In this document: in pieces, positions 33,463 to 41,538 of the stretch | Numbering within the stretch: position 1 is the stretch's first letter | Layout of the letters: the number at the start of each line of letters is the position of its first letter | Assembly: GCA_964653195.1 (NCBI GenBank) | Contig: CAZZCX010000001.1 | Span: forward strand, 1-64,000 | DNA length: 64,000 nt | Direction: 5' to 3' | Source: CAYMDS01 sp964653195 | GTDB lineage: Bacteria > Patescibacteriota > Microgenomatia > Levybacterales > UBA12049 | The notes under the pieces: generated by a model | What the model was told of the DNA's origin: nothing | Seen by the model: only the letters and a program-made list of their open reading frames with translations | Database searches by the model: none | Translations under genes and position numbers: made by a program

Positions 33463-33873
33463 ATGCCAACACTATCACAATTAGCTAAAAAAGGAAGAAA
33501 AAAGAAACTGAAGAAGACACGGGCTACCGCACTTCACAGATTTTTTAATGCAAAAGATAGAGAATATTCTGATACAGATGCTCCTCAGAAGCGGGGAGTG
33601 GTCACTCTTGTTAAGACGATGACACCTAAAAAGCCTAATTCAGCACTTCGTAAAGTAGCTCGTGTAAAGCTATCAAATAAAATGGAGGTAACTGCTTACA
33701 TACAGGGTGTTGGTCATACCTTATCAGAACACGGAATAGTTTTAGTGCGTGGTGGACGTGTTAAAGATTTGCCAGGAGTAAAATATCACTTGGTGAGAGG
33801 TAAGCTTGATTTGCAAGGAGTAGAAGGTAGAAAAACATCAAGAAGTAAATACGGAACAGATCGTCCCAAATAA
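33463..33873 (+). CDS. rpsL: 30S ribosomal protein S12
   Basis: A 136-residue S12. The decoding-centre loops TPKKPNSALRKVARVKL and HLVRGKLDLQGVEGRKTSRSKYG, with RGGRVKDLPGVKYH between, are intact. The lysines altered in streptomycin-resistant mutants (Lys42 and Lys87 in E. coli) are wild-type. The N-terminal arm is about 12 residues longer than in E. coli, between the LAKKGRKKK start and the PQKRGV motif. Followed after 4 nt by rpsG. Confidence 0.97.
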   Translation: MPTLSQLAKKGRKKKLKKTRATALHRFFNAKDREYSDTDAPQKRGVVTLVKTMTPKKPNSALRKVARVKLSNKMEVTAYIQGVGHTLSEHGIVLVRGGRVKDLPGVKYHLVRGKLDLQGVEGRKTSRSKYGTDRPK

Positions 33874-33877
33874 AAAT

Positions 33878-34351
33878 ATGAGACACACAAAGATAAAAAA
33901 AAGAACAATATCGCCAGACAATATTTATGGTAATTTGATGGTGGCGAAATTTATTAATCGAATAATGCTGAATGGTAAAAAAACTGTAGCTCAAGATAAA
34001 TTTTATGCAGCATTTAAGCTTATCGAAGCAAAAGGTAATAATCCTCTCGAGATATTTGATAGAGCAATACAGAATGTGGCGCCAAAAGTAGAAGTGCGTG
34101 CTAAAAGGATAGGTGGAGCAAATTATCAAGTGCCTGTGGAAGTTAGATCTGATAGAAAAAATGCACTTGCTATTCGTTGGATAATAGAAGCAGCAAAAAA
34201 ACGTCCAAACAAAGAATTTAAAACATTTGAGGAAAAATTAGCTTCGGAATTCTTAGCAGCATCTAGTGGAGAAGGAGAAGCCATGAAAAAGAAAGATGTT
34301 ATGCATAAACAAGCAGAAGCTAACCGAGCATTCGCACACTTCCGCTGGTAA
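33878..34351 (+). CDS. rpsG: 30S ribosomal protein S7
   Basis: A 157-residue S7 that binds the 3' major domain of 16S rRNA and contacts tRNA at the E site. Typical segments are VAKFINRIMLNGKKTVAQ, NVAPKVEVRAKRIGGANYQVPVEV and the C-terminal EANRAFAHFRW. Unlike the classical str operon, fusA and tuf do not follow; they lie 20 kb and 26 kb away. Confidence 0.97.
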   Translation: MRHTKIKKRTISPDNIYGNLMVAKFINRIMLNGKKTVAQDKFYAAFKLIEAKGNNPLEIFDRAIQNVAPKVEVRAKRIGGANYQVPVEVRSDRKNALAIRWIIEAAKKRPNKEFKTFEEKLASEFLAASSGEGEAMKKKDVMHKQAEANRAFAHFRW

Positions 34352-34403
34352 AACATTTTTTTCTCCCCCATCACCTTTTAAATTTTATTTATTGTGCGAC
34401 GTG

Positions 34404-34509
34404 ACGATAAAATCATATTTATTTTTTTGCGATCTAATTACATGAATGTTAGGATGATCGTATTTCGTGAAAAAAAGTGCAAAATATAATTTTCACGATA
34501 ATGTCATAT
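34404..34509 (+). promoter_or_regulatory. Repeats upstream of sodN, possible operators
   Basis: Two imperfect copies of ACGATAANNTCATAT (34404-34418 and 34495-34509, 13/15 identical) occur here. So does a perfect 9-bp inverted repeat, TCGTGAAAA (34465-34473) and TTTTCACGA (34490-34498). They lie 70-180 bp upstream of the sodN promoter and no gene covers them. Regulator identity is unknown; a metal- or redox-responsive factor is a guess. Confidence 0.35.
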
Positions 34510-34579
34510 ACAACAAAGTGGTTAGTTCTTTTTTTTTGCATAAAAATAAATATATAGTTTATTAATTTTATTTATCATA

Positions 34580-34608
34580 TTGACATGCAGCTTTAATTTT
34601 ATTATCTT
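34580..34608 (+). promoter_or_regulatory. sodN promoter
   Basis: TTGACA (34580-34585), 17 nt and TATCTT (34603-34608). The -10 ends 9 nt before the ATG at 34618, predicting a leaderless message. Confidence 0.65.
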
Positions 34609-34617
34609 AGTATCCAC

Positions 34618-35058
34618 ATGAAACGTTTTTTCTTTTCAATTTTGACTAAACTTCTCCCCCATCAGATAGCTTATGCTCATTGCGATGTTCCATGTGGTAT
34701 CTATGATCCAGTGTCATCACAAATAGCAGCTTCTACAGTGCTTAAGATGGTAGAAAAAATAGAAATTTTGCCAAATGATGTAAATACATGGTCGCTTGAA
34801 GATCATGCAAATTTCATTCGCTTTATTAATACAAAAGAAGAGCATGCCGAAATCTGTAAAAGAGAATTGCTTATTCTTTGGACTGATTATTTTAAACAAG
34901 AACATATTGCCCAATTCCCTGACCTTCATGATAGATTTTGGGCTGCAGCTAAGCTATGCTCTGAGAACAAGCAACACATTTCACGAAAATCAGCAGATAA
35001 ATTAGTTGCTGCAGTAAATGAAATTTCTGAAATATTTCATCAAATAAAGACTAAATAA
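34618..35058 (+). CDS. sodN: Nickel superoxide dismutase precursor
   Basis: A 146-residue Ni-SOD precursor that dismutates superoxide. The propeptide (residues 1-20, ending QIAYA) precedes the nickel hook HCDVPCGIYDP. His21, Cys22 and Cys26 become His1, Cys2 and Cys6 of the mature protein, and Tyr29 is the conserved gating tyrosine; Val replaces the usual Leu at hook position 4. The rest is the four-helix bundle. Cleavage before His21 is required for nickel binding, and the maturation protease is the next gene. Acts in the cytoplasm as a hexamer (family knowledge). Confidence 0.93.
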   Translation: MKRFFFSILTKLLPHQIAYAHCDVPCGIYDPVSSQIAASTVLKMVEKIEILPNDVNTWSLEDHANFIRFINTKEEHAEICKRELLILWTDYFKQEHIAQFPDLHDRFWAAAKLCSENKQHISRKSADKLVAAVNEISEIFHQIKTK

Positions 35059-35133
35059 TTTTTTCCTACTTCTTTATTTTTTTTAGTTGGTAAATAACTT
35101 TCTTGAAATGTTAATTACTATTTAATTTATTCC

Positions 35134-35430
35134 ATGATGATAGTAAAAAAGTATATAATTGCGGGTGAAAGTATGAGTCCTATGTTTAATCCAAGAGATG
35201 TTATTCTAGCTTCGTCACTTCCCTATTTGTTTAAAAATCCGAAGATTAATGATGTTATAATCTGTAAGGATCCTCGAAATGGGAAAACACTTGTAAAGCG
35301 TATACAAAAAGTAGACAATAATGAATATTTCGTTTCTGGCGACAATAAAAGCCAAAGTACAGATAGTAAAACATTCGGTTATATAAAAAGAATTGATATT
35401 GCCGGGCAAGTTGTTTATAAATTTTCTTAA
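35134..35430 (+). CDS. sodX: Ni-SOD maturation protease (SodX, S24/S26 family)
   Basis: A 98-residue peptidase of the signal-peptidase-like S24/S26 fold without a membrane anchor, which fits SodX and argues against a secretory signal peptidase. The catalytic Ser13 lies in GESMSP, Lys55 in TLVKRI, and the conserved SGDNKSQSTDSKTFGYI box follows. It should remove the propeptide of the SodN encoded 75 nt upstream. Start at 35134; the next codon is also ATG. Confidence 0.88.
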   Translation: MMIVKKYIIAGESMSPMFNPRDVILASSLPYLFKNPKINDVIICKDPRNGKTLVKRIQKVDNNEYFVSGDNKSQSTDSKTFGYIKRIDIAGQVVYKFS

Positions 35431-35445
35431 ACTTTATATAGATAT

Positions 35446-36003
35446 ATGTTTTTCATCATTTTTCAAATAGGAATATTTTTGATAATCATACTTTTAATTT
35501 ATTTTTTAACCTGGTTTCTTCCAACTGACAGTCCCTGGTCTCCTTGGTGGGCAACTTCTAAAGAAATTGCTCGAAAAGCATGTAAAATCGCAAAAGTAGA
35601 AAGAAAAGATATATTTTATGAACTTGGTTCAGGCACAGGAACGACGGTAGTGATTGCAGCAAAAGAGTTTGGAGCGAAAGCTATAGGAATTGAGTCGGAT
35701 TGGAGTAGAGTCACTTGGTCACGCTGGAAAGCAGATAAATCTGGAGTTGGAAAGAAAGTAAAATTTATTAGAAATAACTTTTTTGATGTTAGCCTTAAGG
35801 ATGCAACAGTAATTTATTTATATTTAGTACCTAGAGTTATAAAAAAACTGAGGACTAAACTATTGAGAGAGTTAAAGCCTGGGACGCGTGTTATAAGCTA
35901 TACTTATTTTATTGATTATTTACCCCAAGTTGCTATCGATGAAGAATCTCAAATTTTTGTTTATAAAATAGAAGAAAAAGTAAAAAGTTCCCCTAGCGTT
36001 TGA
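35446..36003 (+). CDS. Membrane-anchored SAM-dependent methyltransferase (FAM173-like)
   Basis: A 185-residue protein with an N-terminal membrane helix (about 3-25), a PWSPWW amphipathic turn and a class I methyltransferase core. Motif I is FYELGSGTGTTVVIAA, followed by AIGIESDWSRV and IYLYLVPRVIKKL. The arrangement of membrane anchor plus small methyltransferase resembles FAM173-type protein lysine methyltransferases, but the substrate is unknown. It lies 15 nt after sodX and may be in its transcript. It overlaps the convergent FemX-like gene by 11 nt. Confidence 0.78.
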   Translation: MFFIIFQIGIFLIIILLIYFLTWFLPTDSPWSPWWATSKEIARKACKIAKVERKDIFYELGSGTGTTVVIAAKEFGAKAIGIESDWSRVTWSRWKADKSGVGKKVKFIRNNFFDVSLKDATVIYLYLVPRVIKKLRTKLLRELKPGTRVISYTYFIDYLPQVAIDEESQIFVYKIEEKVKSSPSV

Positions 36004-37087
36004 TTTTTAGATAAAAACTTCGAAGTATGTCAGCAATTTTATAAATTTCATAGAAGAAAGGCTTGATGACAAGATCTAAACTACCTACATATTCTATGTG
36101 TTCTGGATTAAACCGTTTTTTGAATAAATGAAATCCGTACCATGGATTATTGGGGTCAGGATTTGATGAAAGTGAGCCCCACATATCAAACTTTTTAAGT
36201 CCGAGTTTTTTTCCCCATTTTATAGCTTCCCACATCGTAAGGGTTGAATGCATGACGTTTCTATTTTCATTGCTTGATGCACCGTACGGGTAATAGAGCG
36301 TGTCATGAAAAACAAAAAAAAGCATCGTTGTCAAAACTTTATTTTGATAGGTCGCTGTAAATAAGTGAGAAGTTAGCTGATCTGGGTTTATAGTTTGAGA
36401 AGTATGAGAAATTCTTGTTTTACTTGAAGAATAAACGTGATTTAGCGTTTCCCATTGGGACTTGTGGTAATGTTTAGTATGGGCATAAAATCGTTGTCTT
36501 TTAGTGGTTTCCTGTGTTAGCGCCCAGTACTTTTCAAATGCAGCATCGGAATTATCAACAGATACTAAAACTCCGTGCCTTTCAGCGACTTTTATATTGT
36601 ATCTTGTTTTTGGATGTAGATTTTTTAAGAGTTCTTCTTCAGTCTTTGTTAGGTCAAGTTGAAAAGTATATTTGGTAAATAGAGGATGCGCTGACTGCTT
36701 GAGAGAGTACTGAGAACTGTTAAGTAGTTTATCTATTTGCCGATTCTCGCCTGTCGGCGAGGCAGAGTCACTTACCATTTGCTCATTGGGTTCAAGTTGT
36801 ATAAATATACAATTTTCTTTTTTACCGATATTTGCCAATTCTTCTAAGATTTCCTTAGTTGGGAATACGCTCTTAGGTAAGTAACCGATTTTTAATGAAG
36901 TATTAGGAATAGAATGTATGCTTAGTTGAAAAGCAGATACTAGTTCTCCCCCATCATAAATGCCACGTCGAATTATTTTGATGCCTGTTTTTTTTCTAAA
37001 TTCCCCCCATTCATAGCTCTGAAGCGGATGCATCACTACTTTATTGAAGTCTTTTCTCATTTCTTCGCTTATTTGTAATATTCTCAT
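35993..37087 (-). CDS. FemABX-family peptidyltransferase (FemX-like)
   Basis: A 364-residue protein with two GNAT-like domains of the FemABX family, which add amino acids from aminoacyl-tRNA to the lipid II stem peptide. Recognisable parts are the N-terminal PLQSYEWGEFRKKTG, KYTFQLDLTKTEEELLKNLHPKTRYNIK (seen as LHPKTRYNIKVAERHGV), YYPYGASS and the terminal MWGSLSSNPDPNNPWYGFHLFKKRF, all typical of the family. A peptidoglycan cross-bridge is therefore likely. A TATAAT lies 14 nt before the ATG on the minus strand. Confidence 0.88.
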   Translation of the reverse strand: MRILQISEEMRKDFNKVVMHPLQSYEWGEFRKKTGIKIIRRGIYDGGELVSAFQLSIHSIPNTSLKIGYLPKSVFPTKEILEELANIGKKENCIFIQLEPNEQMVSDSASPTGENRQIDKLLNSSQYSLKQSAHPLFTKYTFQLDLTKTEEELLKNLHPKTRYNIKVAERHGVLVSVDNSDAAFEKYWALTQETTKRQRFYAHTKHYHKSQWETLNHVYSSSKTRISHTSQTINPDQLTSHLFTATYQNKVLTTMLFFVFHDTLYYPYGASSNENRNVMHSTLTMWEAIKWGKKLGLKKFDMWGSLSSNPDPNNPWYGFHLFKKRFNPEHIEYVGSLDLVIKPFFYEIYKIADILRSFYLKIKR

Positions 37088-37113
37088 GTGTTGTGAAATA
37101 AATTATACAGCTA

Positions 37114-38982
37114 TTAGAAGTATTCCATTACTTCCTCATTTTTTATTGTGTATTTTAGGCTTTTATTTATAACTTTTTCCGGTAATTCAAAAATGAAACG
37201 GGAAACTGTATTTTGATTCATTCTTCCAAAAAAAATTCTTTTTCTTGCGTATGTCAGATAAAGTTTTTCACGGGCTCTTGTCATTCCTACATAACAAAGT
37301 CGTCGTTCTTCCTCTAGCTCGTCTTTATTCATAAGCGATCTACTATGAGGAAAAATACCTTCTTCCATACCTATTATAAAGACATATGGAAATTCTAATC
37401 CTTTCGCAGCATGAAGTGTCATAAGTGTCACCGCATTCTTTTTTCCGTCGTTAAGTTTTTTATCTGCATAGTATTCGCTTTCTACTAAGGACACGTTTTC
37501 TAAAAATTCTGTCAGTTGGGGAAAAGCGAGTGCGACTGATCTAAGTTCTTTTATATTTTCCAACCTTGCTCTATCTTCAGGATCATCTTCATCATATAAT
37601 TCAAGATACTGTGTAGCCTTTATTGTACTATCAAGTAGTTCAATTGTTTCTATGCTTTCAATTTCTTTAATACTTTCTGAAAAAACTAAAAATTTCTTCA
37701 ATCTTCCCTTCCCTATTTTTTCTAATCTTTTAAAAGATATCTTGTCTTTTGGGTTTCCTAATATTCTTAAGTAAGACAATACGTCTTTGACTTCCTTTCG
37801 ATCATAAAATCTAGTACCGCCAATCAAAACATAAGGAATAGAGTTATGTAGAAATGCCTCTTCAACTATGCGGGATTGCGCGTTCGTACGGTACAATATT
37901 GCAATTTGGTCTAATTTACTAATCCCTATAGAATATATTGATTTTATAATGAAATCTATTTCGTCTTGTTCATTAAGCGATTCGTAGATCTCTATCTCCT
38001 CGCCATGCGGATTCTGTGTCCAAAGTGAGAGAATTGGATGAGTCGTGTTGTGTGCTATAACTGCAGTAGCACCGTCTAATATTTTTTGGGTGGAACGATA
38101 GTTTTGTGAAAGAGCAAAAGTTTTAGTTTTTGGAAAATCATCTTTAAAACGGGTAAGATTTCTGTAATCAGCACCCCGCCATGAGTATATGCTTTGTGAG
38201 AAATCTCCCACAACACAGATATTATTATATTTTTTAGCTAGCAATTTGGTAAGAAGATATTGCGCTCTATTAGTATCCTGATATTCATCAATAAGAATAT
38301 ACCTAAACTGATCCTGATACTTTTTTAGAACCAATTCGTCTTCTTGAAATAGTTTTACTGTATGGTTTATGAGATCATCAAAGTCCATAGCATTATTTTC
38401 TTTTAAAAGTCTTTGATAGCTAGGATATATTACTGCAACTGTTTTTTGAAATTGTCCTCTGGCAAAAAGTGTATATTGCTCTGGTGTTATTAACTCGTTT
38501 TTAGCACCACTTATAGTTCCCAAAATCGCATTCGGTTTGAAATCTTTCGTAGAGATATAAAGGTGTTCCATTGTTTGTTTAATTAAATCTAGAGAATCAT
38601 TACCATCATAAATGGAAAATTGAGATGAAAAACCAATCTTGCCTGCCTCTTTTCGTAGTAATTTGGCACATAACGAGTGGAAGGTTGAGATAAATGGACT
38701 CTGATTTTTGCCTAGTTGTTTATATTTAGCAAAGAATTTTTGGATTCTTTCTTTCATTTCGTTAGCCGCTTTATTCGTAAATGTAACCATAAGAATATTC
38801 TCAGGAGCTACATTTTTTTCCAAAATCAGATATATAACTTTGTATGTAAGAACTCTAGTCTTTCCGGAGCCTGCACCGGCAAGTATTACTGTCGGTCCAT
38901 TGGTTGCTTCAACTGCTTTGAATTGTTCGTTATTTAAAGAGTTGAGTAGTTCACTTTTCATAAGGTATAATGATTCAGTCAT
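37114..38982 (-). CDS. UvrD/PcrA-type superfamily 1 DNA helicase
   Basis: A 622-residue 3'-5' SF1A helicase for repair and restart of replication. Motifs in order: AGAGSGKTRVL (Walker A), VTFTNKAANEMKER (Ia), FISTFHSLCAKLLR, IDEYQDTNRAQ (II), VVGDFSQSIYSWRGAD (III), ALSQNYRST (IV), VTLMTLHAAKGLEFPYVF (V) and EERRLCYVGMTRAREKL (VI). It is about 100 residues shorter than E. coli UvrD, mostly at the C-terminus. An alternative ATG at 38961 (MKSELLNSL) is plausible because the 38982 start lies only 3 nt from a TAGAAT that may be a -10. Confidence 0.93.
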   Translation of the reverse strand: MTESLYLMKSELLNSLNNEQFKAVEATNGPTVILAGAGSGKTRVLTYKVIYLILEKNVAPENILMVTFTNKAANEMKERIQKFFAKYKQLGKNQSPFISTFHSLCAKLLRKEAGKIGFSSQFSIYDGNDSLDLIKQTMEHLYISTKDFKPNAILGTISGAKNELITPEQYTLFARGQFQKTVAVIYPSYQRLLKENNAMDFDDLINHTVKLFQEDELVLKKYQDQFRYILIDEYQDTNRAQYLLTKLLAKKYNNICVVGDFSQSIYSWRGADYRNLTRFKDDFPKTKTFALSQNYRSTQKILDGATAVIAHNTTHPILSLWTQNPHGEEIEIYESLNEQDEIDFIIKSIYSIGISKLDQIAILYRTNAQSRIVEEAFLHNSIPYVLIGGTRFYDRKEVKDVLSYLRILGNPKDKISFKRLEKIGKGRLKKFLVFSESIKEIESIETIELLDSTIKATQYLELYDEDDPEDRARLENIKELRSVALAFPQLTEFLENVSLVESEYYADKKLNDGKKNAVTLMTLHAAKGLEFPYVFIIGMEEGIFPHSRSLMNKDELEEERRLCYVGMTRAREKLYLTYARKRIFFGRMNQNTVSRFIFELPEKVINKSLKYTIKNEEVMEYF

Positions 38983-39038
38983 AACATTCTAACATATGAT
39001 CTATTAGCCCTGAAGATCAGAGTATGAATTTATAGAAT

Positions 39039-39719
39039 ATGAAAAAGCTTTTTATTGTTGGGAATTGGAAATCTTACAAGACTAAGTCTGAAGCGATCGA
39101 GTGGTTTACTCAATTTACCAATACGAGCTTGGTTCTTGCTGACACAGAAAACAAAATAATAATACTTTGTCCACCATTTCCATTACTAGCCATACTTGAG
39201 GATTTAATTGCTAAATCTATAAACAACACCAACTTAAATCTAAACTTAGGATGCCAAAACGTTTCTTCTTTTGAAGAAGGTGCTTATACAGGGGAGGTAT
39301 CTGCAAAACTTCTAAGTGGATTTTGTAAATATGTAATCATTGGACACTCAGAAAGAAGAACTAATTTTAAAGAAACTGATGACCAATTAAAAAGAAAAGT
39401 CGAATTAACCAAGCGTTTTAACATGACGCCAATTTTTTGTATTCAAGGTAAAGAGACAATAATACCAGATGGAGTTGATGTAGTAGCATATGAACCAGTT
39501 TCCGCAATAGGTACAGGTAAGCCTGACGATCCGATTGATGCCGAAGAGGTAGCTGGTTATGTAAAGGAAAAATATAAAGTTAGTGTAGTTTTATACGGGG
39601 GCAGTGTGAACGAGAATGATGTCACTTCATTTACAAATCAACCTCACATAGACGGTGTTTTAGTGGGTGGAGCGAGTAGAGATGCAATCAGCTTCACTAA
39701 AATAATTAAAAATGCTTAA
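39039..39719 (+). CDS. tpiA: Triosephosphate isomerase
   Basis: A 226-residue TIM interconverting dihydroxyacetone phosphate and glyceraldehyde 3-phosphate. Catalytic residues are in VGNWKSYK (Lys), IIGHSERR (His) and VAYEPVSAIGTG (Glu), with the phosphate loop YGGSVNENDV and DGVLVGGAS. It is about 25 residues shorter than the usual bacterial enzyme, mainly in the middle helices. Complements gap in lower glycolysis. Confidence 0.95.
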   Translation: MKKLFIVGNWKSYKTKSEAIEWFTQFTNTSLVLADTENKIIILCPPFPLLAILEDLIAKSINNTNLNLNLGCQNVSSFEEGAYTGEVSAKLLSGFCKYVIIGHSERRTNFKETDDQLKRKVELTKRFNMTPIFCIQGKETIIPDGVDVVAYEPVSAIGTGKPDDPIDAEEVAGYVKEKYKVSVVLYGGSVNENDVTSFTNQPHIDGVLVGGASRDAISFTKIIKNA

Positions 39720-39730
39720 AGGCATTTTAT
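39709..39730 (+). terminator. Terminator overlapping the tpiA stop codon
   Basis: A 7-bp stem AAAATGC/GCATTTT (39709-39715 and 39722-39728) with loop TTAAAG is followed by ATTT. The stop codon TAA (39717-39719) lies within the loop. Confidence 0.55.
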
Positions 39731-39737
39731 TTGCAAA

Positions 39738-39778
39738 AATGCGAATATAACTATCCATATTAGGTGTATATTCGCATT
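39738..39778. repeat. 12-bp perfect inverted repeat before the LCP gene
   Basis: AATGCGAATATA (39738-39749) and TATATTCGCATT (39767-39778) are perfect reverse complements separated by 17 nt. No T run follows, so it is either a stable mRNA leader hairpin or an operator 28 nt upstream of the LCP start. Confidence 0.6.
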
Positions 39779-39805
39779 ATTCATGTTAAATCTAAAACTA
39801 ATCAT

Positions 39806-40948
39806 ATGCCAAAACGGAAAAAGAAACTTTCACAGAAAAAAACTATAGTATTAATTTCGTTGGTATTTGCGTTAATAGGATTTTTGATTATTTCAAAATT
39901 TTCTGCATACATAAAACCCTTATACGAACTAGCTTTTGAAAAAAAGATAGAACTAAAAAAAACTAACGAAGAAAAGATAAATATACTTTTATTAGGAATA
40001 GGAGGTGGTTCACATGACGGGCCTTTGCTTACGGATACTATTATGTTTGCCAGTATAGACCCCTTGAAACTATCTGTAAACTTAATATCGATTCCAAGAG
40101 ATTTATGGATTGATGAAGTTAAAGATAAAGTTAATAAAGTTTATGTTTATAGCGAGGTTAAGAAAAAAAGTTCCGGATTACTTGAAACAAAAAGAGTAGT
40201 AAGTAAAGTAGTTGGTCAAAGAATTGATTATGGTTTTCTAATTGATTTCACCGGTTTTATAAAGGCAGTTGATATTATAGGAGGAATTAATGTAAAAGTA
40301 GAAAGATCATTTGATGATTATGCCTATCCAGTTGCTGGCAAAGAAAATGATCTTTGCGGTTTTGAAGAAGAGTCAATAGCAAGCTTTTCTGCTCAAATCG
40401 CAACCGGGAGCGCTACCGATTTTGATATATTTCCTTGCCGCTTTGAGCATTTAAAATTTGAGAAAGGGGAACAGCATATGGATGGCATAACAGCATTAAA
40501 ATTTGTGAGATCACGGCATGCGCTCGGTCCTGAAGGTACAGACTTTGCTAGGAGTATGCGTCAGGAAAAAGTGATAAAAGCAGTAAAAGAGAAAGTATTT
40601 TCAGCGGGAATACTCCTAAATCCCGTGAGAATATTTAGTCTATATGATGTAATCAAAGATAGTATAGATACAGATATAAAAGAGGAAGAAATTGATGATT
40701 TCATAAAGCTTGCACAAAAAATGAAGAATTCAGAAATTCACAGTACAGTATTAGATGTGAGTGAAGATGACCGCGAAATACCAGCATTGCTGTGGAATCC
40801 ACCTATTTCAGATGAGTATAATTATCAATGGGTTATAATTCCTAAAAAAGGAAAAAGTGATTACTCAGAAGTCCATACATACATAATGTGTATTATAAAA
40901 TATAATGGCTGCTCAGCTACTCCCACCTATTCCACATCGATTAACTGA
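39806..40948 (+). CDS. LytR-CpsA-Psr (LCP) family cell-wall ligase
   Basis: A 380-residue LCP protein with a short basic cytoplasmic tail, one membrane helix (about 15-37) and the extracellular LCP domain (about 65-300). Conserved parts: INILLLGIGGG, LTDTIMFASIDP, VNLISIPRDLWID, INKVYVYSEV-like NKVYVY, FVRSRHALGPEGTDFARSMRQ with its paired arginines. The family transfers undecaprenyl-linked glycopolymers to peptidoglycan, which fits the envelope glycan genes that follow at 41.5-51 kb. The start at 39806 is chosen because it lies directly before the basic tail (MPKRKKK). Confidence 0.9.
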   Translation: MPKRKKKLSQKKTIVLISLVFALIGFLIISKFSAYIKPLYELAFEKKIELKKTNEEKINILLLGIGGGSHDGPLLTDTIMFASIDPLKLSVNLISIPRDLWIDEVKDKVNKVYVYSEVKKKSSGLLETKRVVSKVVGQRIDYGFLIDFTGFIKAVDIIGGINVKVERSFDDYAYPVAGKENDLCGFEEESIASFSAQIATGSATDFDIFPCRFEHLKFEKGEQHMDGITALKFVRSRHALGPEGTDFARSMRQEKVIKAVKEKVFSAGILLNPVRIFSLYDVIKDSIDTDIKEEEIDDFIKLAQKMKNSEIHSTVLDVSEDDREIPALLWNPPISDEYNYQWVIIPKKGKSDYSEVHTYIMCIIKYNGCSATPTYSTSIN

Positions 40949-40955
40949 TATTTTT

Positions 40956-40983
40956 TTGACAAAACTTGAAAATAAAGTATAAT
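40956..40983 (+). promoter_or_regulatory. Consensus promoter TTGACA-16-TATAAT
   Basis: TTGACA (40956-40961) and TATAAT (40978-40983) with a 16-nt spacer, directly after the LCP stop codon. The predicted start near 40990 lies about 20 nt before the ATG at 41011. Confidence 0.75.
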
Positions 40984-41010
40984 CGGCATGATAATAAACT
41001 ATTTATTATT

Positions 41011-41520
41011 ATGTTTGCGGATGTATTGAAAAGATCAGGAATATTATATTTTGTTATTCAGCAAACAATTGTGCCTGTATATTTTCCTGTACCTTTAGAA
41101 ATTGAAGTTATCACCAGTTTACAAACACCAAATCTAGAGAAACTACCAGATATCAAAAACCACAAGGTCAAGTACAGTTATCCTATTTATGAAAAGTTAT
41201 TAGATGAGGAGGTATTTGACAACGCTGACAATACAGCAGGTGATAGAATAGACGATACTGTTAAAACAAATACATGTGATAGTTGTTCATATCCATCTAT
41301 CAGTCATCTGTCTACATTGGAACCGGTGGATGAAAATAAAAGTGCGTACGAAAAGCCAAAATCTGTTTTATCCTCATTGCCAACTGCAGATTTAGTTCTG
41401 CCTACACCAGTGATCGTCGTAGAGCCTCCTGTAGATCCGTTTGGGTCAGTTAATCCAGGTTGTGGATGTGGCATGGTTTCAGAGAAGGGTATGGAGACAA
41501 TCTGTCTTTGCCTCGAGTAG
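41011..41520 (+). CDS. Hypothetical cysteine-rich-tail protein
   Basis: A 169-residue protein that I do not recognise. A mildly hydrophobic start (ILYFVIQQTIVPVYFPVPLEI) is followed by a polar, Ser/Thr/Asp-rich body. Two cysteine groups occur, TCDSCSYPS in the middle and NPGCGCGMVSEKGMETICLCLE at the extreme C-terminus, seven cysteines in all. The tail could bind metal or be crosslinked. A perfect -35/-10 pair drives it alone, so high expression is likely. A TTG at 40966 in the same frame lies inside the promoter and is unlikely. Confidence 0.55.
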   Translation: MFADVLKRSGILYFVIQQTIVPVYFPVPLEIEVITSLQTPNLEKLPDIKNHKVKYSYPIYEKLLDEEVFDNADNTAGDRIDDTVKTNTCDSCSYPSISHLSTLEPVDENKSAYEKPKSVLSSLPTADLVLPTPVIVVEPPVDPFGSVNPGCGCGMVSEKGMETICLCLE

Positions 41521-41538
41521 CTTATTATTGATAGATAG

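Noticed and set aside
35134..35430. Signal peptidase I.
   Set aside because: It has no membrane anchor, is only 98 residues long and directly follows sodN, which fits SodX.
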